Positions 1-8,064 of a stretch of DNA of 37,369 nucleotides are shown here, piece by piece. The notes under the pieces were generated by a model. It saw only the letters and a list, made by a program, of their open reading frames with translations, searched no databases and was not told the origin of the DNA. The number at the start of each line of letters is the position of its first letter. Positions within the stretch are counted from its first letter, which is position 1. This DNA is from Streptomyces afghaniensis 772 (lineage in GTDB: Bacteria > Actinomycetota > Actinomycetes > Streptomycetales > Streptomycetaceae): NCBI GenBank assembly GCA_000415505.1, contig KE354277.1, forward strand, positions 1 through 37,369, written 5' to 3'. The position numbers and the translations under genes were made by a program.

Positions 1-19
1 TCGGCTGAGAGCGCGCGGG

Positions 20-140
20 CGCCGGGCGCCGGGCGCCGGGCGCCGGTCGCGGGCCGGCTGGGTCCCCGGGTGCTGAGCACCGGACGAGGGTCGGCTGGCT
101 CCCCGAGCGCCGAGCACCGGACGAGGGTCGGCTGGGCGCG
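20..140. repeat. GC-rich tandem repeats at left edge
   Basis: Two kinds of repeat precede the first gene. Around positions 20-47 the 9-base unit GCCGGGCGC recurs about three times. Then a unit of 37 bp is present a little over twice: the 24-base core beginning GAGCACCGGACGAGGG occurs at 75-98 and again, identical, at 112-135, with similar flanks. I see no open reading frame with good coding character across it. It is probably intergenic repeat sequence, or the tail of something lying outside the window. Nothing else could be recognised in positions 1-255. Confidence 0.6.
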
Positions 141-255
141 CGGGCGTCGGTCATCTGACGTAGGGCGGCACCCGGCGCAGGCCTCGGTCCCCGGTTCGGG
201 TGGGCCGGACGCGCGTCGCCCGCGTCGCGCACGCGCGCGCTGATAGCCGTGACGC

Positions 256-1779
256 ATGCGCCTCACCCCCCACACCCGTACCCGTTCCTGTCGTCGGCGG
301 ACGTCCGCGGCGCTGCTTGCCTCGGCCGTCTCCGTCTGCCTGGTCGCCGCGAGCGCCCCCGTCGTCCCGCTCGGCGTCGGTGACCGCCTCTTCCCCTACC
401 TGGGCAACCCCGGCTACGACGTCGCGTCGTACGACCTCTCCTTCACGTATCACGGCAGCAACAGCGAGCCGCTGCGGGCCGTGACCACCATCGACGCCTG
501 GACCACCGCCGACCTGGACCGCGTCAACCTGGACTTCGCCCACGGCACGGTCCACGCGGTCGAGGTCGACGGCGAGCCCGCCACCTTCAGCACCGCCGGC
601 GAGGACCTGGTGATCACGCCCCAGGACTCCGTGTCGGACGGCAACTGGATGCGGATCACCGTGTGGCACACCAGTGACCCCGCGCCGGCCAAGGGCCGCG
701 AAGGCGGCTGGGTGCGCACCGCGGACGGTCTCGCCATGGCCAACCAGGCCGACGCCGCGCACCTGGTGTTCCCGTGCAACGACCACCCCTCAGACAAGGC
801 GATGTTCACCATCCGGGTCACCGCACCCGACGGTCACACGGCCGTCGCCAACGGCCTGCCCGCCGGGGTGGACAGGTCCGGCGGGGCGACCACCTGGACG
901 TACCGCACCCAGCACCCCATGGCCACCGAGCTCGCCCAGGTCTCCATCGGCCGCTCCACCGTGCTGCACCGCACCGGCCCGCACGGGCTGCCCGTACGGG
1001 ACGTCGTCCCGGCCAAGCACCGCAAGGCGCTCGAACCCTGGCTGGACAAGACCCCGGAGCAGATCGCCTGGATGGAGAGCAAGGTCGGCCGCTACCCCTT
1101 CGAGACGTACGGCCTTCTCGTGGCCGACGCCTCCACGGGCTTCGAACTGGAGACCCAGACGCTCTCCCTCTTCGAGCGGGAGCTGTTCACCGAGTCCGTC
1201 CACCCCGCCTGGTACGTCGAGTCGATCATGGTTCACGAGCTGGCCCACCAGTGGTTCGGCAACAGCATCGGTCCCCGGACCTGGTCCGACCTGTGGCTCA
1301 ACGAGGGACACGCCACCTGGTACGAGGCGCTGTACGCCGAGGAGCAGGCCGGCAAGCCGATGCGGGACCGAATGAAGGCCGCGTACGGCGCCTCCGACGG
1401 CTGGCGCGCGTCCGGCGGACCACCCGCCGCCCCGAAGGTTCCCGAGCCCGGCAGCAAGACCAGCATCTTCCGGCCCAACGTCTACGGCGGCGCCGCGCTC
1501 GTCCTGTACGCCCTGCGCCAGGAGATCGGCCGCCCGGCCTTCGAACGCCTGGAACGCGCCTGGGCCGGCCGGTACCGGGACGACACCGTCACGACGGAGG
1601 ACTTCGTCCGGCTCGCCGCCGAGATCTCCGGGCGCGACCTGGACGGCTTCTTCCAGGACTGGCTGTACGGGGAGAAGACCCCGCCGATGCCGGGGCACCC
1701 GGACTGGAAGCCGGCCGCGACGGCGAAGGCCGCTGCGCCCGCGAAAGCCGCTGCGCCCGCGCAAGCAGCCGCTCGATAA
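256..1779 (+). CDS. Secreted M1-family zinc metallopeptidase (short form)
   Basis: A 507-residue zinc metallopeptidase of the M1 (gluzincin aminopeptidase) family. The zinc site is plain: HELAH at residues 327-331, with the third ligand in NEG (E350) at the usual 18-residue spacing. The exopeptidase motif, GAMEN in most M1 enzymes, reads GFELE at 295-299. The N-terminus has a run of basic residues followed by a hydrophobic stretch ending about residue 40, typical of a Sec signal peptide, so export is likely. The protein is much shorter than classical aminopeptidase N (about 850-900 residues): it has the N-terminal beta domain and catalytic domain but no large C-terminal helical domain. It ends in an alanine/lysine/proline-rich tail. 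The ATG at 256 begins the signal peptide but has no strong ribosome binding site. Substrate unknown. No clear operon partner; hflX starts 156 bp downstream. Confidence 0.9.
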   Translation: MRLTPHTRTRSCRRRTSAALLASAVSVCLVAASAPVVPLGVGDRLFPYLGNPGYDVASYDLSFTYHGSNSEPLRAVTTIDAWTTADLDRVNLDFAHGTVHAVEVDGEPATFSTAGEDLVITPQDSVSDGNWMRITVWHTSDPAPAKGREGGWVRTADGLAMANQADAAHLVFPCNDHPSDKAMFTIRVTAPDGHTAVANGLPAGVDRSGGATTWTYRTQHPMATELAQVSIGRSTVLHRTGPHGLPVRDVVPAKHRKALEPWLDKTPEQIAWMESKVGRYPFETYGLLVADASTGFELETQTLSLFERELFTESVHPAWYVESIMVHELAHQWFGNSIGPRTWSDLWLNEGHATWYEALYAEEQAGKPMRDRMKAAYGASDGWRASGGPPAAPKVPEPGSKTSIFRPNVYGGAALVLYALRQEIGRPAFERLERAWAGRYRDDTVTTEDFVRLAAEISGRDLDGFFQDWLYGEKTPPMPGHPDWKPAATAKAAAPAKAAAPAQAAAR

Positions 1780-1796
1780 CACGGTGACGAGACGCC

Positions 1797-1853
1797 CCGT
1801 GCCGTGCGACTATCTTCAGGTCGGCGCGGCACGGAGCGCCGGGAATCTCCCGG
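1797..1853 (+). terminator. Hairpins after M1 peptidase gene
   Basis: Two inverted repeats follow the peptidase stop. CCGTGCCG (1797-1804) pairs with CGGCACGG (1827-1834) across a 22-base loop, and CCGGGA (1839-1844) pairs with TCCCGG (1848-1853) across a 3-base loop. They may end the peptidase transcript or lie in the hflX leader. There is no T-tract, which is common in this kind of genome. Confidence 0.35.
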
Positions 1854-1935
1854 AGTGCTCGCGCGTTATGACCGGTGACGAAAGCTCGCAGGGCTCCGTC
1901 GCCGTAAACGGTTTCCCAGCTACGTTAAGGATCCA

Positions 1936-3429
1936 ATGACCTCCTCTTCTTCCCCTTCCCAGGACACCAAGCGCTTCGCGCACAGCCACCCCGAGGGTCT
2001 TCGGGCCGATGCCCTGATGGAAGAGGACGTCGCCTGGAGCCACGAGATCGACGGAGAGCGGGACGGCGACCAGTTCGACCGCTCCGACCGCGCGGCCCTG
2101 CGCCGTGTGGTGGGCCTCTCCACCGAGCTCGAGGACGTCACCGAGGTCGAGTACCGACAGCTCCGTCTGGAGCGGGTCGTGCTCGTCGGCGTCTGGACCA
2201 CGGGAACCGTGCAGGACGCGGACAACTCCCTCGCGGAGCTCGCCGCCCTCGCGGAAACGGCCGGTGCGCTGGTGCTCGACGGTGTGATCCAGCGCCGCGA
2301 CAAGCCCGACGCGGCCACGTACATCGGCTCCGGCAAGGCCGAGGAGCTGCGTGACATCGTCCTCGAATCGGGCGCGGACACCGTCATCTGCGACGGTGAG
2401 CTCAGCCCGGGCCAGCTGATCCACCTCGAGGACGTCGTCAAGGTCAAGGTCATCGACCGGACCGCCCTGATCCTGGACATCTTCGCCCAGCACGCCAAGT
2501 CCCGAGAGGGCAAGGCGCAGGTCGCGCTCGCGCAGATGCAGTACATGCTGCCGAGGCTGCGCGGCTGGGGTCAGTCGCTGTCCCGGCAGATGGGCGGCGG
2601 CAAGGGCGGCGGCCTCGCCACCCGTGGTCCCGGTGAGACCAAGATCGAGACGGACCGGCGACGGATCCGCGAGAAGATGGCGAAGATGCGCCGGGAGATC
2701 GCGGACATGAAGACCGGCCGCGAGATCAAGCGCCAGGAGCGCAAGCGCCACAAGGTGCCCTCGGTCGCCATCGCGGGCTACACCAACGCCGGCAAGTCCT
2801 CGCTGCTCAACCGCCTCACGGGCGCGGGCGTGCTGGTCGAGAACGCCCTGTTCGCGACCCTCGACCCGACCGTGCGCCGGGCCGAGACCCCGAGCGGCCG
2901 GCTGTACACGCTGGCCGACACGGTCGGGTTCGTCCGCCATCTGCCCCATCACTTGGTCGAGGCGTTCCGTTCCACGATGGAGGAGGTCGGTGAGTCCGAC
3001 CTGATCCTGCACGTGGTGGACGGTTCGCACCCGAACCCGGAGGAGCAGCTGGCCGCCGTGCGCGAGGTGATCAGGGACGTCGGAGCCACCGACGTGCCCG
3101 AGATCGTCGTGATCAACAAGGCGGACGCGGCCGACCCGCTGACGCTCCAGCGGCTGCTGCGTGTCGAGAAGCGGTCCATGGCCGTCTCGGCCCGCACCGG
3201 CCAGGGCATCGACCAGCTGCTCGCGCTCATCGACAACGAGCTGCCGCGCCCGTCGGTCGAGATCGAGGCGCTCGTGCCGTACACGCACGGCAAGCTGGTC
3301 GCTCGTGCCCACGACGAGGGCGAGATCCTCTCCAAGGAGCACACTCCGGAGGGCACCCTGCTCAAGGTGCGGGTGCACGAGGAACTGGCGGCGGAGCTCG
3401 CGCCGTACGTCCCGGCGCCGGCGCTCTGA
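1936..3429 (+). CDS. hflX: Ribosome-associated GTPase HflX
   Basis: HflX family GTPase, 497 residues. HflX binds the 50S subunit and is known in other bacteria to split stalled or stressed 70S ribosomes using nucleotide energy. The N-terminal HflX domain is followed by the glycine-rich linker GGGKGGGLATRGPGETK and a basic helical segment. The G domain carries GYTNAGKS (G1, residues 281-288), TLDPT (G2), DTVGF (G3) and NKAD (G4), all intact. The protein is somewhat longer than E. coli HflX at the N-terminus, as is usual in actinobacteria. The ATG at 1936 is preceded by AAGGA at 1927-1931, a good ribosome binding site. It stands alone as a transcription unit and ends at a strong hairpin shared with the convergent peptidase gene. 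Confidence 0.96.
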   Translation: MTSSSSPSQDTKRFAHSHPEGLRADALMEEDVAWSHEIDGERDGDQFDRSDRAALRRVVGLSTELEDVTEVEYRQLRLERVVLVGVWTTGTVQDADNSLAELAALAETAGALVLDGVIQRRDKPDAATYIGSGKAEELRDIVLESGADTVICDGELSPGQLIHLEDVVKVKVIDRTALILDIFAQHAKSREGKAQVALAQMQYMLPRLRGWGQSLSRQMGGGKGGGLATRGPGETKIETDRRRIREKMAKMRREIADMKTGREIKRQERKRHKVPSVAIAGYTNAGKSSLLNRLTGAGVLVENALFATLDPTVRRAETPSGRLYTLADTVGFVRHLPHHLVEAFRSTMEEVGESDLILHVVDGSHPNPEEQLAAVREVIRDVGATDVPEIVVINKADAADPLTLQRLLRVEKRSMAVSARTGQGIDQLLALIDNELPRPSVEIEALVPYTHGKLVARAHDEGEILSKEHTPEGTLLKVRVHEELAAELAPYVPAPAL

Positions 3430-3466
3430 CGGCTTGAGGCCCTGATGTGAGACGGGCCTGACGTGA

Positions 3467-3502
3467 GAAGGCCCGCACCCTGTCCGCAGGGAGCGGGCCT
3501 TC
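3467..3502. terminator. Bidirectional terminator between hflX and peptidase gene
   Basis: GAAGGCCCGC (3467-3476) pairs perfectly with GCGGGCCTTC (3493-3502). Inside it CCCTG (3478-3482) pairs with CAGGG (3487-3491) around a TCCG loop, separated only by an A-A mismatch. The result is a 15-bp stem between two convergent genes, suited to stopping transcription from both sides. Confidence 0.85.
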
Positions 3503-3514
3503 AGCATGCCCCGG

Positions 3515-4717
3515 TCAGCGACCGCCGTACGTCTTGCTCATGTTCTGGTAGAGCGCCTCGGCGTCGCGGCCCAGTTGCGGGCCGGCCAGCCAGGTGTTGT
3601 CGGCCGGGCCGATCGAGGTGTTGGAGACCAGCACGGACTTGCCGTTCAGCACCCGGAACCAGCCGCCGCCGGACGAACCGCCGGTCATGGAGCAGCCGAT
3701 GCGGTACATCGTCGGCAGGCTCGGGCTGAGCGAGAACCGGCCCGGGACGTCGACGCACTTGAACATCTTCAGCCCGTTGTAGGGCGGCGCCGCCGGGTAG
3801 CCCCAGGCGCCCATCTTGGCGGCCTCGGCCGCGGACGGCGCGGAGAAGTCCACGTCCAGCGCGGCCCCGACCGTCTCCTCCAGGGACTTGGCACCCTGCT
3901 CGGGCTTCACGTGCAGCACGGCATAGTCGTACGCCGCCCCTTCACCCCCCGTCTCCGAGCCGCCCTGGATCCACTGGTTCGAGGTCGAGGCCCAGTCCGC
4001 CCACCAGTTGCCGTACGGGGCGACCTCCGTCGGGTTCGCGTTGCTCAGCTCCGCCTCGGACTTGCCGAGGTCGTTGTAGGCCGGGACGAACACGAGGTTG
4101 CGGTACCAGCCGCCGTTGCCGCCGGCGTGCACACAGTGGCCGGCCGTCCACACCAGGTTGGACTTGCCCGGGTGATTGACGTCCTTGATCACCGTGCCGG
4201 AGCAGACGGCCGGGCCGTCGGGGGAGTCGAAGAAGACCTTGCCGACCGGGGCGGCATTCCGGTGGTACGGCGTCTTCTCGGCCTGCGCCCGGACCGGGGC
4301 CGGATCAGGGTCGCTGATGCCCTGGCCGGCCGACGCGTCCTTCGTCGTGACCGTCTTGTCGGCCTCCTTCGCGGACTGCATCCGCTCCGGCTTCCAGAGG
4401 CCCTCGATCACCGGGTTGACGAAGTCCTTGGCCTCACTGAGCCACTTGTCCTTGTCCCAGTCCTTCCAGCCGCCGTCCTTCCACCGGTCGACGTCGATCC
4501 CGTGCTCCTTGAGCTTGCCGGCGAGGTCGGCCGGGATCTCGACCTTGCCGCCGGCGTCCGCGGCCTGCGAGGTGGTGGCGTCGGGCTTGTCGCTCGCCGA
4601 GTCCGCCGAACCCTCACAGGCGGTCACGGTGAGCGCCAGGGCGGCGACGAGCCCGGCGGCGGCGAGGACGGTGCGCCGCCCGCGCCTCGGTGCCGCGGGC
4701 GTACGTGTGGAACGCAT
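3515..4717 (-). CDS. Trypsin-like serine peptidase, predicted lipoprotein (copy 1)
   Basis: A 400-residue chymotrypsin-fold serine peptidase. The catalytic triad is readable: H194 in TAGHC, D264 in YDYAVLHV and S349 in GGSSGGGW. The N-terminus has basic residues, a hydrophobic core and a lipobox-like VTAC with C34, so it is probably exported and lipid-anchored. Residues about 60-110 form a charged, tryptophan-rich segment (EHGIDVDRWKDGGWKDWD) before the protease domain. The segment is shared with the neighbouring paralogue and could be a propeptide or a wall-binding part (inference). I chose the ATG at 4717 because it begins a normal signal peptide and has a GGGGG stretch upstream; a longer in-frame start exists at 4771. 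The gene at 4977-6200 is a tandem paralogue in the same orientation. Confidence 0.9.
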   Translation of the reverse strand: MRSTRTPAAPRRGRRTVLAAAGLVAALALTVTACEGSADSASDKPDATTSQAADAGGKVEIPADLAGKLKEHGIDVDRWKDGGWKDWDKDKWLSEAKDFVNPVIEGLWKPERMQSAKEADKTVTTKDASAGQGISDPDPAPVRAQAEKTPYHRNAAPVGKVFFDSPDGPAVCSGTVIKDVNHPGKSNLVWTAGHCVHAGGNGGWYRNLVFVPAYNDLGKSEAELSNANPTEVAPYGNWWADWASTSNQWIQGGSETGGEGAAYDYAVLHVKPEQGAKSLEETVGAALDVDFSAPSAAEAAKMGAWGYPAAPPYNGLKMFKCVDVPGRFSLSPSLPTMYRIGCSMTGGSSGGGWFRVLNGKSVLVSNTSIGPADNTWLAGPQLGRDAEALYQNMSKTYGGR

Positions 4718-4869
4718 GGTGCGATGACCCCCGTTGGTGCGTGACAGTGTGGTGCTGCGTGTGCATGTCATTGGTGTGAGCGCCGGTGCCCCCGGCGCGA
4801 AACCCCACTATGCCCGTGGAGTTGAGGGTGTACCGGGGTGGGGTGGTGAAGGTTTCCGTGAGTCCACGG

Positions 4870-4945
4870 GCCGGTGCGCCGGTGCGTTGTCGGTGCCCGG
4901 TGCGTTGCCGGTGCACCGGGCGCGCTGCCGGTGCACCAGGCGTGC
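4870..4945. repeat. Degenerate 18-20 bp repeats between the two peptidase genes
   Basis: About four imperfect copies of a GGTGCGTTGCCGGTGCACC-like unit follow one another in the 259-bp space between the paralogous peptidase genes. The repeats lie upstream of copy 1 and downstream of copy 2. The unit contains the palindrome GGTGCACC, so short hairpins are possible, and these may help end the upstream transcript. Confidence 0.5.
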
Positions 4946-4976
4946 CACCCCACCGCCGACTGTGAGCAGCCGGCCG

Positions 4977-6200
4977 TCAGCGGCCCGCGAACTTCTCGCT
5001 GACCGAGTCGTAGACGCCCTTGGCCGCCTCACCCAGGCGCGGACCGGCCAGCCAGCCCGACGTCACCGGGCCGATCGAGGTGTTGGACACCAGCGCCGGC
5101 TTGCCGTCCGAGCCCGTGGCGACCCAGCCGCCGCCCGACGAACCGCCGGTCATCGTGCAGCCGATGCGGTACATCGTCGGATCCGACGTGGTGACCGACA
5201 GCCGGCCCGGCTGGTCCTGGCACCGGTACAGCTTCTGCCCGTCGTACGGCGGCGCGGCCGGGTAGCCGATCGCCGTGACGCTCTTCACCCTCGGTACGGC
5301 GGGAGCCTTGAAGTCGACCGGCAGCGCCGAACCGACCGTCTCCTCCAGCGACTTGCCGCCGCTGCCCTTTTCTGGCGTCACATGGATGACCGCGAAGTCG
5401 TAGGGCGCGCCGTCCCCGCCCGTCGAGCCGCCCTGCTCGATCCACTGGTCCGAGGTCTGCGCCCAGTCTCCCCACCAGACGCCGTAGGGAGCGACGTCCT
5501 CCCTCGTGGCGTTCTCCAGCTCCGCGACCGGCTTGCCGTCGTCGTTGTACGACGGCACGAACGCGATGTTGCGGTACCAGCCGCCCTTCTTACCCGCGTG
5601 CACGCAGTGGCCCGCCGTCCACACGAGGTTGGACTTGCCCGGGTGGGCCGGGTCCTTCACCACCGTCGCCGAGCAGACGGCCGAGCCCTTGGGGGAGTCG
5701 AAGAACACCTTTCCGGCCGTGGGCGCGTTGGCGTGGTACGACGGCGGCACCGCCTGGGCCTCGACCGGCTCGGGCGTGGGATCGGTCACTCCCTGGTCAC
5801 CGGAGAGGTCGCTGTCGTCGACGCCCTGGTCGGGCTCCTCCGCGTCCCGCATGCGGTCCGGGTCCCAGAGACCCTCGATGATCGGGTTGATGTACTCGTT
5901 GGCCTCGCGCAGCCAGTCGTCCCGGTCCCAGTTCTTCCAGGCGCCGTTCTTCCACTTGTCGATGTCGATCCCGTGCTCGCGGAGCCGGTCCCTGATGTCG
6001 TCCGGGATCCTCAGCTTGCCGTCGTCGGGGGAGCCGGCCGACGCGGAGGGCTCACCGCCCGCCGCGGCGTCGCCCGACTCGCAGGCGGTGGCGGTCAGCG
6101 CGAGCGCCGAGGCGAGGGCAACGGCGGCCAGCACGGGGGAGTTCCTGCGGCGCGCCCTCCCTCCTCGGCCGGCGATGGACGACGGACGTATGGATCGCAT
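4977..6200 (-). CDS. Trypsin-like serine peptidase, predicted lipoprotein (copy 2)
   Basis: A 407-residue paralogue of the peptidase encoded at 3515-4717, similar over its whole length. Triad residues are H198 (TAGHC), D268 (YDFAVIHV) and S355 (GGSSGGGW). The signal sequence ends in TATAC with C40; the residue three before the cysteine is alanine rather than a larger aliphatic, so lipid attachment is a little less certain than for copy 1. The tryptophan-rich segment EHGIDIDKWKNGAWKNWD is conserved. I chose ATG 6200, preceded by GGGGGAG; an alternative in-frame start lies at 6230. The pair looks like an old tandem duplication, since the sequences have clearly diverged while all motifs remain. 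Confidence 0.9.
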   Translation of the reverse strand: MRSIRPSSIAGRGGRARRRNSPVLAAVALASALALTATACESGDAAAGGEPSASAGSPDDGKLRIPDDIRDRLREHGIDIDKWKNGAWKNWDRDDWLREANEYINPIIEGLWDPDRMRDAEEPDQGVDDSDLSGDQGVTDPTPEPVEAQAVPPSYHANAPTAGKVFFDSPKGSAVCSATVVKDPAHPGKSNLVWTAGHCVHAGKKGGWYRNIAFVPSYNDDGKPVAELENATREDVAPYGVWWGDWAQTSDQWIEQGGSTGGDGAPYDFAVIHVTPEKGSGGKSLEETVGSALPVDFKAPAVPRVKSVTAIGYPAAPPYDGQKLYRCQDQPGRLSVTTSDPTMYRIGCTMTGGSSGGGWVATGSDGKPALVSNTSIGPVTSGWLAGPRLGEAAKGVYDSVSEKFAGR

Positions 6201-6485
6201 GATGTGACTCCCCCTGATGTGTACGAACATGGACGAACCGGTGCTCAGGCCCTGGTTTCCGCCGACTCATGGGGAGTTCAGGCCGAGTTCACGGCGTCCG
6301 GGAACGGCACCACACACTATGCGGTGGCTGTGGGGGCGGCCCGACGGAACCGCAACAGTTCCGTCACGGAAAGGATCTTGAGGCAACCCGTAACCCGGTG
6401 AGCGGACCGGGGTTGTAGCGGTGGGTGGCCTGCTGTCTGCGTGCGGGTCCTCTGTGCCCGTGCCCAGTGGGAGGTCAGGGAAGTC

Positions 6486-7949
6486 GTGGCGGAATCCACC
6501 CATAGGGGATGTGCGTCCGAGGAGGCCGCTGTGGGGCGTATGCCGGTGAGGGCCCTCCCCGGTGCTGTCGACGGCACGACCCCGGGAGCGCGCGCCGGGC
6601 ACGAAGGGATTCCGCGCCGCCAGTCCGCGCGCGAGTCCGCGGCCCGCACCTACGCCCGCGCCCTGCCGATCGTGCCGGTGCGGGCCCGGGGACTGACCAT
6701 CGAGGGCGCGGACGGCCGCCGCTACCTGGACTGCCTCTCCGGCGCCGGCGCGCTCGCCCTCGGGCACAACCACCCGGTCGTCCTGGAAGCCATCCGCAAG
6801 GTCCTCGACTCCGGCGCGCCCCTGAACGCCCTCGACCTGGCCACCCCCGTAAGGGACGCCTTCATCACCGAGCTGCTCCGCACCCTGCCCCCGGGGCTCG
6901 CCGACCGGGCCCGCGTGCGGTTCTGCGGACCAGCCGGCAGCGACGCCGTGCAGATCGCCTGCGAACTGGTGCGCGCGGCGACCGGCCGGACCGGCCTCAT
7001 CGCGTTCACCGGCGCCTCCCACGGAAGGACGGCCGGGGCGTTCGACGCGTCCGACAGCGCCCACGACGTACGGGTCACCCGTCTGCCCTACCCGCAGGAC
7101 TACCGCTGCCCCTTCGGCCTCGGGGGCGAGCGCGGGGCCGACCTCGCCGCCCGCTGGACCGAGTCCGTCCTCGACGACTGCGGGCCGGGCGCTTCGCTCC
7201 CCGCCGGGATGATCGTCGAACCCGTCCAGGGCGAGGGCGGGGTGATCTCCGCACCGGACGCCTGGCTCAGGCGCATGCGGCAGCTCACGGCCGACCGGTC
7301 CGTCCCCTTGATCGCCGACGAGATCCAGACGGGCGTCGGGCGGACCGGCGCCTTCTGGGCCGTGGAGCACAGCGGAGTGACCCCCGACGTGATGGTCCTC
7401 TCCAAGGCCATCGGAGGAAGCCTGCCGCTGGCCGTCGTGGTCCACCACGACGACCTCGACGTCCCGGAACGCGGCGCCCCCACCGGCACCTTCCGCGGCA
7501 ACCAACTCGCCATGGCCGCCGGCACGGCGACTCTCACCCACGTCCGGGAAAACCACCTCGCCGAACGCGCGGCGACTCTCGGGGCGCGCATGCTGAGTCA
7601 ACTCCAAGGGCTGATCGGGGACTTTCCGTGCGTGGGGGATGTGCGGGGGCGGGGGCTGATGATCGGGGTGGAGTTCGTGGACCCGGAGGGCGAGACCGAA
7701 GGGGCTGGGCAGGCGACCGGGACTGCGGGAAAGCCTCTTCCCGCCGCCCCCGAACTGGCGGCCGCGGTCCAGCGGGAGTGCCTGCGGCGAGGCCTCATCG
7801 TCGGACTCGGCGGCCGACACGCCGGCGTCGTCCGGCTGCTGCCGCCCCTGACGATCACCGACGAACAGGCGGCCGCCGTGCAGGACCGCCTGGCCGACGC
7901 CGTCCGGGCGGCGGCTCGATGTGCTGGGGGCGCGGCAGCAGCGCCGTAG
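6486..7949 (+). CDS. Class III PLP aminotransferase, diaminobutyrate-type, siderophore-linked
   Basis: A fold-type I class III aminotransferase of 487 residues, closest in motifs to diaminobutyrate-2-oxoglutarate transaminases. These make 2,4-diaminobutyrate from aspartate semialdehyde, and relatives supply diamines for siderophores (RhbA in rhizobactin). Visible motifs are GHNHP near residue 95, [28 protein letters not shown] and SKAIGGSLP with the PLP lysine at K307. The start is GTG 6486, with GGGAGGTCAGGGAAG just upstream; an in-frame GTG at 6441 would add 15 poorly supported residues. About 50 N-terminal residues before the conserved fold are loosely ordered in character. It is the first gene of a three-gene cassette with an IucA/IucC synthetase and a GNAT enzyme, which supports a role in supplying an amine building block. 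The exact substrate cannot be read from sequence. Confidence 0.85.
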   Translation: MAESTHRGCASEEAAVGRMPVRALPGAVDGTTPGARAGHEGIPRRQSARESAARTYARALPIVPVRARGLTIEGADGRRYLDCLSGAGALALGHNHPVVLEAIRKVLDSGAPLNALDLATPVRDAFITELLRTLPPGLADRARVRFCGPAGSDAVQIACELVRAATGRTGLIAFTGASHGRTAGAFDASDSAHDVRVTRLPYPQDYRCPFGLGGERGADLAARWTESVLDDCGPGASLPAGMIVEPVQGEGGVISAPDAWLRRMRQLTADRSVPLIADEIQTGVGRTGAFWAVEHSGVTPDVMVLSKAIGGSLPLAVVVHHDDLDVPERGAPTGTFRGNQLAMAAGTATLTHVRENHLAERAATLGARMLSQLQGLIGDFPCVGDVRGRGLMIGVEFVDPEGETEGAGQATGTAGKPLPAAPELAAAVQRECLRRGLIVGLGGRHAGVVRLLPPLTITDEQAAAVQDRLADAVRAAARCAGGAAAAP

Positions 7950-7950
7950 A

Positions 7951-8025
7951 CGGCGTGAGCCTCAATGCCGCGAGCGCTCATGGCCGTGAGCCTCACTGCC
8001 GTGGGAGCTCATGCCGTGACCCTCC
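7951..8025. repeat. Direct 30-bp repeats in the aminotransferase/synthetase gap
   Basis: Two consecutive copies of a 30-31 base unit beginning GGCGTGAGCCTCAATGCCG (7951-7980 and 7981-8011), with part of a third copy after it. They fill most of the 115-bp gap before the IucA/IucC-type gene. No function is evident. Confidence 0.5.
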
Positions 8026-8064
8026 AACCACGCCGTCCCGGAACCACCCAACGAGGTACCTGTC

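Noticed and set aside
1816-3507. Minus-strand frame of 563 codons opposite hflX
   Set aside because: HflX motifs are intact on the plus strand; the reverse frame has no ribosome binding site and no family likeness.
6360-6440. Possible iron box upstream of the siderophore cassette
   Set aside because: TTGAGGCAACCCGTAACC shares only a few positions with the actinobacterial iron box TTAGGTTAGGCTAACCTAA and lacks its symmetry.
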